Source: Bacteroides timonensis (GTDB taxonomy: Bacteria; Bacteroidota; Bacteroidia; Bacteroidales; Bacteroidaceae). From it: a DNA stretch of 55,653 bases. The stretch covers positions 1 through 55,653 of the forward strand of contig NZ_CBVI010000052.1 of assembly GCF_000513195.1 (NCBI RefSeq), given 5' to 3'. Shown here piece after piece: positions 18,362 to 27,027 of the stretch; the first letter of the stretch is position 1; each line of letters begins with the position of its first letter. The position numbers and the translations under genes are program-made. The notes under the pieces are model-generated. The model saw only the letters and a list, made by a program, of their open reading frames with translations. It was not told the origin of the DNA and did not search any database.

Positions 18362-19654
18362 ATGAGAGTTAAGTTATTCATAGCATTGGGTATGCTTGGT
18401 ATGAGTTTATTCACTTATGCCGGTTCCGGACACGCCGCGGAGACTTCTTATCCAAGTTACAAAGGATTGATTATGGCAGGATACCAAGGTTGGTTTCGCG
18501 GCCCGCAGGATGGAACCAATCAAGGCTATGGTCATTATGGGACCGGAAAGCAATTTGACGAGAAACATTGCACTATTGATGCATGGCCTGATGTCAGTGA
18601 ATATGAAAAGACCTATGAGACGTCTTTCAAGCATGCCGACGGAAGAAAGGCACGTGTATTCAGTTCAGCGGACAAGTCTACTGTCGACCTGCACTTCAAG
18701 TGGATGAAGGAGTATGGCGTAGATGGGGTATTCGTGCAACGCTTTTTTAGCTACACCCGTGGAGACCAGCAAAACTCGGTACCGAACCGTATTTTAGCGA
18801 ATGCCTTGGAAGCAGCTTCAAAGTATGACCGCGCCATAGCTGTCATGTATGATTTGTCCGGGTTGAAAAAGTCAGGTGAGGATTGTTCCTTGATTATGGA
18901 AGACTGGAAAAGACTGGTAGACAATCAGAAGGTAACGAATCAGGCGGGGAAAAAGACTTATCTGCATCATAATGGAAAGCCCGTGGTAGCTATATGGGGA
19001 GTCGGTTTTCCCGACCGCCCTTATAATATCAGGAACATCGGTTTAGACCGTTTGATTGACTTCTTGCAGAATGACCCTGTTTATGGTGGTTGCACGGTGA
19101 TGTTGGGAGTTCCTACTTTCTGGCGTAATCTGGAGGCTGATTGTATCAATGACCCCTATCTGCATACAGTGATTAAGAAAGCGGATATAGTTCTGCCATG
19201 GACTGTTCAGCGTTTTTCTCCTTTGTTGCATAACGACATGGACCGCTTCCGTGACTTGGTGATTGAAGATATCCGTTGGTGTAAGGAGAATGGCGTAGAT
19301 TATGTTCCTGCCGTAACTCCCGGATTCAGTTGGCACAATCTTAGCAAACTGGAGTTCCCGGATGACGTGAAGCCTGTTGGCAGTATTCCCCGTCAGGGAG
19401 GACGCTTCTATTGGCAACAGCTTTCTACTGCAATGCTGGCGGGCGCCGAGATGATTTATGTGGCCATGTTTGATGAAGTGGACGAGGGAACCGCCATCTT
19501 TAAATGTACGGGAGACCATCCGGTTAGTGATGTGGCCAAGTTTATTGATATGGACGGACAGCCTTCCGACCATTATCTGTGGCTGACAGGCGAGGCTGCC
19601 CGCATGCTCAGGAAAGAGATTCCACTGACGTTTAAGATGCCCGTAAGAGAATAA
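18362..19654 (+). CDS. Glycoside hydrolase family 71/99-like protein
   Basis: This is a secreted protein of 430 residues with a signal peptide (MRVKLFIALGMLGMSLFTYA). It starts with the GH71/99-like signature YKGLIMAGYQGWFRGP and has the barrel segments FKWMKEYGVDGVFVQRF, DRAIAVMYDLSG, KPVVAIWGVGFPDRPYN and GAEMIYVAMFDEVDEGTAIF. Family 99 enzymes are endo-alpha-1,2-mannosidases and family 71 are endo-alpha-1,3-glucanases; this bacterial subgroup is often annotated only as 71/99-like. Candidate catalytic acidic residues lie in MFDEVDEG, but I cannot assign them. It is first in an operon with genes 4 to 32 nt apart. Confidence 0.85.
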   Translation: MRVKLFIALGMLGMSLFTYAGSGHAAETSYPSYKGLIMAGYQGWFRGPQDGTNQGYGHYGTGKQFDEKHCTIDAWPDVSEYEKTYETSFKHADGRKARVFSSADKSTVDLHFKWMKEYGVDGVFVQRFFSYTRGDQQNSVPNRILANALEAASKYDRAIAVMYDLSGLKKSGEDCSLIMEDWKRLVDNQKVTNQAGKKTYLHHNGKPVVAIWGVGFPDRPYNIRNIGLDRLIDFLQNDPVYGGCTVMLGVPTFWRNLEADCINDPYLHTVIKKADIVLPWTVQRFSPLLHNDMDRFRDLVIEDIRWCKENGVDYVPAVTPGFSWHNLSKLEFPDDVKPVGSIPRQGGRFYWQQLSTAMLAGAEMIYVAMFDEVDEGTAIFKCTGDHPVSDVAKFIDMDGQPSDHYLWLTGEAARMLRKEIPLTFKMPVRE

Positions 19655-19658
19655 CCGT

Positions 19659-21056
19659 ATGAAACGATCTTGCTTTATAATAGTCCTGTTTGTATCTTTC
19701 TTGCTTTGGGCGGGCGGGGTACAGGCACGAATAACATTACCGTCCTTTTTTTCGGATGGGATGGTGTTGCAGCAACAAAGTTCAGTTGCCATTTGGGGAA
19801 ACAGTGACCGGAAACAGCAAAAGGTTACTGTAAAGACTTCGTGGAATAATAAAAAATACACAGTAACGACTGATGAATCGGGTAGCTGGAAAGTAAAAGT
19901 AGAAACACCGGTATATGGTGGTCCCTACCATATTGAGATGAATGACGGCGAGACGGTACGAATTAATGATGTATTGATTGGTGAGGTCTGGCTCTGTTCC
20001 GGTCAGTCTAATATGGATATGCGTGTAGGCGGTCGTTACAGCGATCCGGTGATGGGGTCGTTGGATGCGATTGTGACCTCAGGAAATCCCGGAATACGTA
20101 TGTTTACAGTAGGAAGCAAAATGACCTCCGAACCGTTGACTGATTGTAAAGGTGAGTGGCAGGAAGCCTCATCGGAGACAGTTCCCGAGTTTTCGGCTGC
20201 GGGATACTTTTTTGCACGTAAACTGAATCAGGTGTTGGGTATTCCCGTGGGCATTATCCATGCCAGTTATGGAGGTTCACGGGTGGAAGCCTGGATGAGT
20301 AAAGAAGGCGTGGCGCCTTACAAAGACTTGCCGGATGTGCATAATGCTTCTATTCTCTATAATGGGATGTTGAGTCCTATGGTCGGATATGGCATTCGGG
20401 GATGTTTATGGTATCAGGGGGAAGCAAATGTGGATGCACCTGATTTATATACGCAGTTGTTTCCCTCATTGGTGAGCGACTGGCGTCAACAATGGGGAAT
20501 AGGGGAATTTCCTTTCTACTATGCCCAGATTGCTCCGTTCAATTATAATAAAGGAGAGGGGAAAGGCAAGAATTCGGCTTACCTGCGTGAAGCGCAAGTG
20601 AAATGCCTTCATCTTATTCCTTCTTCGGGTATGGTTGTGCTGACGGATGTTGGCGATGACCGCACTATCCATCCTATGGAGAAAGAAACGGTGGGCAATC
20701 GGTTTGCTTATCTGGCCTTGGGGCGTACTTATGGTAAGAAGGGCTTTCCGGTAACGGGGCCGTTGTATAAATCTATGCAGACGGAGGGCAACAAGATTAT
20801 CTTGTCGTTTGATGAAATGGGCAAAGGGCTGACTACTTATCGGCAACCCTTGAATGGCTTTGAAGTAGCCGGTGAGGATAGAGTATTCCATCCGGCCAAT
20901 GCACGTTTTGGTAAAGATGCACAAACGGTTGTTGTCTCAAGCCCGGAAGTGGAACAACCTGTCGCGGTGCGCTATGCCTTTAAGGATTATGTAAAGGGTT
21001 GCCTTTATAATATGTCCGGGCTTCCGGCAACTTCATTCAGAACGGATAACTGGTAA
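19659..21056 (+). CDS. Sialate O-acetylesterase-type SGNH carbohydrate esterase
   Basis: This enzyme removes O-acetyl groups from glycans, which would expose the backbone to the neighbouring hydrolases. It is a 465-residue protein with a signal peptide ending near VQA. The N-terminal part (about 26-105) is a beta-domain (LPSFFSDGMVLQQQSSVAIW) typical of this family. The SGNH block I motif is EVWLCSGQSNMDM with nucleophile Ser117, followed by GIIHASYGGSRVEAWM and GCLWYQGEAN, and the C-terminal pair Asp334/His338 (DDRTIHP). The catalytic set is complete. The name reflects the family; the acetylated sugar here need not be sialic acid. It starts 4 nt after the GH71/99 stop. Confidence 0.92.
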   Translation: MKRSCFIIVLFVSFLLWAGGVQARITLPSFFSDGMVLQQQSSVAIWGNSDRKQQKVTVKTSWNNKKYTVTTDESGSWKVKVETPVYGGPYHIEMNDGETVRINDVLIGEVWLCSGQSNMDMRVGGRYSDPVMGSLDAIVTSGNPGIRMFTVGSKMTSEPLTDCKGEWQEASSETVPEFSAAGYFFARKLNQVLGIPVGIIHASYGGSRVEAWMSKEGVAPYKDLPDVHNASILYNGMLSPMVGYGIRGCLWYQGEANVDAPDLYTQLFPSLVSDWRQQWGIGEFPFYYAQIAPFNYNKGEGKGKNSAYLREAQVKCLHLIPSSGMVVLTDVGDDRTIHPMEKETVGNRFAYLALGRTYGKKGFPVTGPLYKSMQTEGNKIILSFDEMGKGLTTYRQPLNGFEVAGEDRVFHPANARFGKDAQTVVVSSPEVEQPVAVRYAFKDYVKGCLYNMSGLPATSFRTDNW

Positions 21057-21069
21057 TAAGGGGAATATC

Positions 21070-24000
21070 ATGAAAAACAAAAATGATTTATTTAAAATAG
21101 CTTGTGCCGTTCTGTTCCTTTGGGTAGGAGTAGCCGGGAAAAGCTGGGCACAAGAGACAAAGAAGGGCTATTGGAATCTGCGTACCCAACTGACGCCCTT
21201 ACGCTTGCCGCCTCCGCCACCCGGTTATAAACCGGAGTATCTGGACCTGAATGGAGACGGGAAACCGGATGCTATTAAGTCTTTCACCCACAACGATATA
21301 CCCATCTTGTGGATGGATGATGATGGCAATATGAAAGAAGGGGATCTGGAAGGTGATATGGTGAATGATTGCCTGTTGATTGACCGCAACAAGGATGGCA
21401 TTTATGGAGGTCAGGGCGACTTGATTATCGACTGGGTGGATACGGATGGAGACGGGAAAGCGGATATGCAGATTGTTGTAGAGTATCCGAAAGAACGTAC
21501 GGGAGAGGTATGGCCCAACGGGCATTACATGATTATGCTCGATCTGGATCATGACAATGTCTTCAATTATATCAACTGGAATAATTTTACCCTTCAGTGC
21601 TGGGATCGCAGTGGCTTGTCCGATTTCTATGAGGATTACAGCGGTCGTACGGCTTTCATGAAGATACATACTTCCACGTATGATATGAAGGATTTGCGCT
21701 TGAACTGGGAGAACCCTTTCCTGTTCTATGATCCGGATAAGGATAATAGGACAGAAATGGCTATCCGTTTATTAGATTCTCCGAAAATTCATGATCCGAA
21801 TGCCCCCTCTAATAGTTATGTGAATCGTCAAGTGGAAGGTCGCGTAGACTGGGTTTCGCTTGCTGTAGATATTGATAACGATAATACTACCGGTAATGAG
21901 TTTGACTTTGATTTCACTATTGGTTTCCAGGGAGAAGGATTCGATTATATGGATCAGGTTCACCCCATTAGAAACCTGCGTGGAATGCCAGAAGCTGATA
22001 AGTTCTTTATGGACCCCCGTTATCGCCAGTTGACGGAACTGATTTATCCCGACCATGACAGTGCGCAGGAACTCATCTTCCAGCGTGGCAAATGGAACCG
22101 CATAAACTTTGTATATGATGAAGATGACGATTGCAGCCGTTGGGAACGTGTAGAGTTCTATGATCCTAAGGATCCGTTTAAAGTAGGATGGAATAAAGGT
22201 GGAATAGACAATAATAAACAGAGTGATGCCGCCGGTGACCGGGGTGAGTGGGATATGGACAACTCTGGAAATGCCCGGCTTTATATCAGCCGTTTCGACG
22301 GACGTCTGCATCTTTATGGAGCGGAAACCGGTGTTTGGCGTATTGATCAGAATGCGGAATACCTCCAGGGATGGGACCGTATGTGGATGGACTTCCGCGA
22401 CCCGAAGCGCTTTGCTACTGTACTTTATAGTGACCGTGACAACAATGGTTTCTTCGATCATATAGAGTATGATCTGGATGGTGACATGCAGATGGAGACT
22501 GTGATAGACTTCAAGGAACTGGGTATTGACGACACCTGTGAGGTGATTGATATTTCAAAATTTACCTATAATGATTATGTAGCGTTAGGTAAACGGATGT
22601 CTGAAGGTATCTGGAAAAAGGCGGATCAGGCGGTGCAAGTGGCGCGTCAGTATGGAGTAGAGCCTCTTTGGTATGCCAAATGGATGCAAGCCTCCACTAC
22701 TCGCGAGAAATATAACCGTGGTTACTGGTTGCAATTCTACTTATACAAAGATTTGGAGAATCTGTTTATCCGTCAGAGAGATGAGGCGAAACTTCGTTTG
22801 TTGAATCAGGCTTATTATTCCGGTGACTGGTCAATCTTGGCAAAGAAAAACGCAGAAGGTTTCTACTTCTTCTCAGAGGAAGATATGGCGGCTATCCGTG
22901 CATCGGCCAAAACCCGTTGGGGAAAGAAAATCATAGCCGATTTGGAACAGAAGGTGAAAGAAAGACGTAAGCATCCGCTGGAAGTACCTAAAGAAGAAGG
23001 CGGACATTTTCATGATTACTTCTGTCCGGTACATAATCTGCAATTTACTTTCCGTTGGGATAAGCCTTTGGCACAATATTGTTCGGCTTGCGATAAAGAG
23101 TGGACTGGAAACAATCGTTATGACTGGGCGTGGATTTATGAAGTACATATGCTGAACAGAGATTATATGTATCAGTGTATGTACCTTTATCTGGCCACCG
23201 GAAAACGACAATATGCTGATTATATCCGTACCATGTTATTGGATTATGCAGGTAAGTATGTCGGTTGGTTCGAGCATAATTCCGGCAGGAAAGCTACGGA
23301 TCAACATAGTGGAAAGGCATTTGCTCAGAGTCTGGATGAAGCCAACTGGGCTACTAAAGTGGCAATGGCCTATATGGCTATTAAACCTGTTTTGTCGAAA
23401 GAGGAGGTCAAAGCGATAGAAGAAGGATATCTGCAACCTGCGGCTACTTTATTGTTGCATCGTCCGGCGGGGGCTAACTGGCAGATGTGGCATAATAGTG
23501 GATTGGCTGCCTTAGGCATTGCTTTGGAAAATGACTCTATTGTCGATGTAGCAATCAATAAGGATAAGTATGGCTACCATTACCTGATTGGAAAACATAA
23601 GAATAGTGATGGCTGGATAAATGAGGGGTCTCCCCATTATCATTATTATCCGTTGGAAGCCTTGCTGTTCACGGCTAATGCAGTAAAATGCCGGGGGATA
23701 AAACTGTTTGATAAGGACTTACACGACATGTTTGTGGAACCGGTGAAGGGCACTTATCCCGATTTGTCTTTTCCGGCACATAGCGACGGATGGTATGGAG
23801 CTAATCTACTTTCTCAGTCGGCACTGTACGAGATTGCTGATGCCCGTTATAATGACCCGTTGCTGAAACGGGTGTTGGAACTGACCTATGCACAGAAGAA
23901 ACGTCTTGATCCGGAGGCTCTGTTGAACAACCAGACTATAAATGCATCAGATGAAAAAATGATTCAGCAAAGTTACTCATTTGATGCATCAGGATTCTGC

Positions 24001-24726
24001 CTATTGCGCAGTGATGCACGCACGGTAGTTCTGAAATTCGGTGGTGAAGGCATCGGGCATGGACATCCTGACAAGCTTTCCATCACAATTCATGATGGCA
24101 AGAATGAACTGGTTTCCGACTTTGGAACTTCCGGTTATGGAGTTCCTGATTATCTGAAATGGTATAAACGCAGTCTGTCGCATAATACGGTGACGGTGGA
24201 TGCAAAAGATCAGAAGAGAAGTGTGGGCAAACTGTTGAAATTCACACCTCGTCCTGACGGTGGATATGCCGAAGCTGAAACGGTTACCGCTTATCCGGGA
24301 GTTGATATGAAGCGTAGCCTGGATTTGAAAGGAACTCAGTTGCAAGATGTATATACTTGTATTTCCGATTCTTCTCATCTGTATGAGTATGTGATTCTTT
24401 TCAATGAAAAACCTGTTTTAGAGGGGCAGCCGGTGGCAACAACACTCACGGGCAGTGAAGTGCATGAACGGATTCATAATACTTATTCTTATCCTTATCA
24501 ACCGGGATTCACTTGCCGGACTCCGTCGGCTACTGTCCGCCTGAATGTATCTGAGGGAGAAGTAATGGAAGTGGTGTTGGGGGAAGCCTCGGGAATACCC
24601 GCAAACCCGACCGTAAAAGACGGACCGGGAGCGGGAGATGTAGCGGTAAAGCCTTGCTATCCGTTGATTATCCGTACAAAAGGTAAAACGATGAAGGTAG
24701 AGGCTGATTGGAATCTTATACACTAA
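21070..24726 (+). CDS. Heparinase II/III-type polysaccharide lyase with Asp-rich N-terminal domain
   Basis: This is a large secreted protein (1,218 residues, signal peptide ending SWA). Residues about 55-480 carry many D-x-[DN]-x-[DN]-G type loops (DLNGDG at 59, then DRNKDG, DTDGDG, DLDHDN, DPDKDN, DIDNDN, DRDNNG, DLDGD), suggesting a calcium-binding repeat domain. The C-terminal half has the alpha-toroid of uronate lyases, with NWQMWHN (803-809) and NEGSPHYHYYPLE (His856, Tyr857 to Tyr860 region). It continues into the heparinase II/III beta-sandwich with GHGHPDKL (His997, His999). These match the usual Asn/His/Tyr lyase active site. It probably cleaves a uronic-acid polymer by beta-elimination. 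Heparin itself is not implied. Confidence 0.85.
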   Translation: MKNKNDLFKIACAVLFLWVGVAGKSWAQETKKGYWNLRTQLTPLRLPPPPPGYKPEYLDLNGDGKPDAIKSFTHNDIPILWMDDDGNMKEGDLEGDMVNDCLLIDRNKDGIYGGQGDLIIDWVDTDGDGKADMQIVVEYPKERTGEVWPNGHYMIMLDLDHDNVFNYINWNNFTLQCWDRSGLSDFYEDYSGRTAFMKIHTSTYDMKDLRLNWENPFLFYDPDKDNRTEMAIRLLDSPKIHDPNAPSNSYVNRQVEGRVDWVSLAVDIDNDNTTGNEFDFDFTIGFQGEGFDYMDQVHPIRNLRGMPEADKFFMDPRYRQLTELIYPDHDSAQELIFQRGKWNRINFVYDEDDDCSRWERVEFYDPKDPFKVGWNKGGIDNNKQSDAAGDRGEWDMDNSGNARLYISRFDGRLHLYGAETGVWRIDQNAEYLQGWDRMWMDFRDPKRFATVLYSDRDNNGFFDHIEYDLDGDMQMETVIDFKELGIDDTCEVIDISKFTYNDYVALGKRMSEGIWKKADQAVQVARQYGVEPLWYAKWMQASTTREKYNRGYWLQFYLYKDLENLFIRQRDEAKLRLLNQAYYSGDWSILAKKNAEGFYFFSEEDMAAIRASAKTRWGKKIIADLEQKVKERRKHPLEVPKEEGGHFHDYFCPVHNLQFTFRWDKPLAQYCSACDKEWTGNNRYDWAWIYEVHMLNRDYMYQCMYLYLATGKRQYADYIRTMLLDYAGKYVGWFEHNSGRKATDQHSGKAFAQSLDEANWATKVAMAYMAIKPVLSKEEVKAIEEGYLQPAATLLLHRPAGANWQMWHNSGLAALGIALENDSIVDVAINKDKYGYHYLIGKHKNSDGWINEGSPHYHYYPLEALLFTANAVKCRGIKLFDKDLHDMFVEPVKGTYPDLSFPAHSDGWYGANLLSQSALYEIADARYNDPLLKRVLELTYAQKKRLDPEALLNNQTINASDEKMIQQSYSFDASGFCLLRSDARTVVLKFGGEGIGHGHPDKLSITIHDGKNELVSDFGTSGYGVPDYLKWYKRSLSHNTVTVDAKDQKRSVGKLLKFTPRPDGGYAEAETVTAYPGVDMKRSLDLKGTQLQDVYTCISDSSHLYEYVILFNEKPVLEGQPVATTLTGSEVHERIHNTYSYPYQPGFTCRTPSATVRLNVSEGEVMEVVLGEASGIPANPTVKDGPGAGDVAVKPCYPLIIRTKGKTMKVEADWNLIH

Positions 24727-24758
24727 TAGAATCGTATAAAATATAAACTTATAATTTT

Positions 24759-27020
24759 ATGAAGAACAAACTCTGCATGCTGTTACTGGCTACGGGGATC
24801 GGATTGTTTTCTTGTACAGAAAAGGAACTTCCGGAAGAATATACCGATAGCGTAAATGTATTTATAGGAACCGGAGGACATGGACATACTTTTCCCGGTG
24901 CTACTTTACCTCATGGAATGGTACAGTTAAGTCCGGATACCCGTCTCTTTGGCTGGGATGCCTGTTCGGGCTATTATTATGACGACACTTCTATCATGGG
25001 GTTCAGTCATACCCACCTTAGCGGAACCGGTATCGGCGATTATGGCGATATACTTTTTATGCCGGTAGTAGGAGAGAAACCATTGATTGCCGGAACGGCA
25101 GAAAATCCGGACGAAGGTTATCGTTCCCGTTTCTCGCATGAACAAGAGAGTGCCCGTCCGGGATATTATCAGGTTTTGTTGCAGGATGATTCCATCAATG
25201 TGGAACTAACGGCTACTTTGCGTGCCGGATTGCATCGGTATACTTATCCCAAGGCAAGTGATGCCCGCCTGATTCTTGACATGGAACCTACCATTCACGG
25301 ACATCAGCACCCCGTTACTCAAATTCGTGTGGTGAACGACTCTACTATAGCCGGAATGAAATATACGAAAGGCTGGGCTAAACACCATTATGTGTATTTC
25401 TATGCTGTATTTTCAAAGCCCTTTGACTATAAGTTGTATTCAGGAACCGAATACCAGCCGGATAGTACCTCTGTTACCGTCAATACGGCAAAAGCTGTGA
25501 TGACTTTCAGGAATCTTGCTGCGGATGGACGTGTGTTGGCTAAAGTCGGCATTTCGAGTGTGGATGAAGAAGGTGCGAAGCGGAATATGGAAGCGGAAGT
25601 TCCGGATTGGAATTTTGAAAGAATAGTGCATCAGGCGAATACTGCCTGGAATGAAGCCTTAGGCAAGATTGATATTGAAACTTCGGACAATGACAACCGT
25701 ACTGTTTTCTATACTTCTTTGTATCATGCATTCATACAGCCGAGTCTGGCATCGGATGTAGACGGTCGTTACCGCACCATGGGGCATGAGATAAAGCAAG
25801 ATACTTCTTATACCAATTATACGGTGTTCTCACTATGGGATACTTTCCGTGCGGCTCATCCGCTTTACACGATTGTAACGCCGGAACAGAACCAGGCATT
25901 TATCCGTTCGTTACTTCGCAAATATGATGAGTCAGGTATTCTGCCTAAGTGGGAATTGGCTTCCAATGAGACCGGAACGATGATTGGTTATCATGCTGTT
26001 TCTGTTATTGCAGACGCCATGATGAAGAAACAATGCGATTTTGATGTGAAGAAAGCATTGGAAGCCTGCATACGGTCTTCGGTATATGACACTACCGGCA
26101 TTACGCCTATGATGGATCGTCAGATACTGAACGGAAAGGTTATGCCGATTTCAATTAAGTATAAAAACGAATTGGGATATATTCCTTGTGATAAAGTGGG
26201 CGGTTCCGTTTCACAAGGTCTGGAGTTTGCCTATAATGACTGGCTGATTGCACAAATGATGAAGGAATATAACCGTAAAGACATGTATGATAAATACATG
26301 AATTTATCTAAAGCCTACCGTGCTTATTTTGATCCGGAAACGAAGCTGATGCGTGGTAAGTTGAGTGATGGGAGCTGGATTACTCCTTTTGATCCTTCTT
26401 CTGTGCAACGTCCCAGTAATTATGTAGAGGGAAATGCCTGGCAATGGGCATGGTTTGTGCCACAGGACGTAGAAGGACTGATGGAACTGGTAGGCGGCAA
26501 AGAGGCATTTGAAGCACATCTGGATACGCTGTTTACCACAAGTTCCGAACTGACCGGTGATCCGAATGCGGCTGCCGATGTGACCGGGATGATCGGGCAA
26601 TATGCACATGGCAACGAACCGAGCCATCATATTCCTTATCTTTATAATTATGCCGGTGCACCTCGCAAGACGCAAGCTTTGGTAGATCATATTCTTCGTA
26701 CGCTTTATCATAACGATCCTAACGGACTCTCCGGAAATGAAGATGTAGGGCAAATGTCGGCTTGGTATGCACTCAGTTCTATGGGCTTCTATTCGTTCTG
26801 TCCGGGACGTCCGGTCTATGAAATTGGCCGTCCTTTGTTTGATAAGGTAATCATTCATTTGAGTAGCGGAAAAGATTTTGTGATCCGTACTAAGAATAAT
26901 AGCGTAGAAAATAAGTATATTCGCTCCATGAAACTGAACGGTGAAGAATTGAGGGAACCGAGATTTTCTCATTTCGACCTGATGGAAGGTGGTGAACTTG
27001 TATTAGAAATGGAAAAATAG
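24759..27020 (+). CDS. Glycoside hydrolase family 92 protein (alpha-mannosidase type)
   Basis: GH92 enzymes are calcium-dependent inverting exo-alpha-mannosidases. This one is a 753-residue lipoprotein with lipobox GLFSC (Cys19). The family start VNVFIGTGGHGHTFPGATLP is present, with the conserved GFSHTHLSGTG. The general-acid region HGNEPSHHIPYLYNYAG includes Glu620, and the base region NEDVGQMSAWYALSSMGFY includes Asp662. In mannan-specific members the usual base motif is an Asp pair. Here the first position is Glu661, which may affect specificity. It follows the lyase by 32 nt and precedes GH3 by 7 nt. Family is certain; linkage specificity is not. Confidence 0.94.
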   Translation: MKNKLCMLLLATGIGLFSCTEKELPEEYTDSVNVFIGTGGHGHTFPGATLPHGMVQLSPDTRLFGWDACSGYYYDDTSIMGFSHTHLSGTGIGDYGDILFMPVVGEKPLIAGTAENPDEGYRSRFSHEQESARPGYYQVLLQDDSINVELTATLRAGLHRYTYPKASDARLILDMEPTIHGHQHPVTQIRVVNDSTIAGMKYTKGWAKHHYVYFYAVFSKPFDYKLYSGTEYQPDSTSVTVNTAKAVMTFRNLAADGRVLAKVGISSVDEEGAKRNMEAEVPDWNFERIVHQANTAWNEALGKIDIETSDNDNRTVFYTSLYHAFIQPSLASDVDGRYRTMGHEIKQDTSYTNYTVFSLWDTFRAAHPLYTIVTPEQNQAFIRSLLRKYDESGILPKWELASNETGTMIGYHAVSVIADAMMKKQCDFDVKKALEACIRSSVYDTTGITPMMDRQILNGKVMPISIKYKNELGYIPCDKVGGSVSQGLEFAYNDWLIAQMMKEYNRKDMYDKYMNLSKAYRAYFDPETKLMRGKLSDGSWITPFDPSSVQRPSNYVEGNAWQWAWFVPQDVEGLMELVGGKEAFEAHLDTLFTTSSELTGDPNAAADVTGMIGQYAHGNEPSHHIPYLYNYAGAPRKTQALVDHILRTLYHNDPNGLSGNEDVGQMSAWYALSSMGFYSFCPGRPVYEIGRPLFDKVIIHLSSGKDFVIRTKNNSVENKYIRSMKLNGEELREPRFSHFDLMEGGELVLEMEK

Positions 27021-27027
27021 AAATGCT

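Noticed and set aside
24759..27020. Naming the locus as an alpha-mannan system because of GH92
   Set aside because: One GH92 and a GH71/99-like gene are not enough, and the lyase and acetylesterase point to an acidic acetylated glycan.
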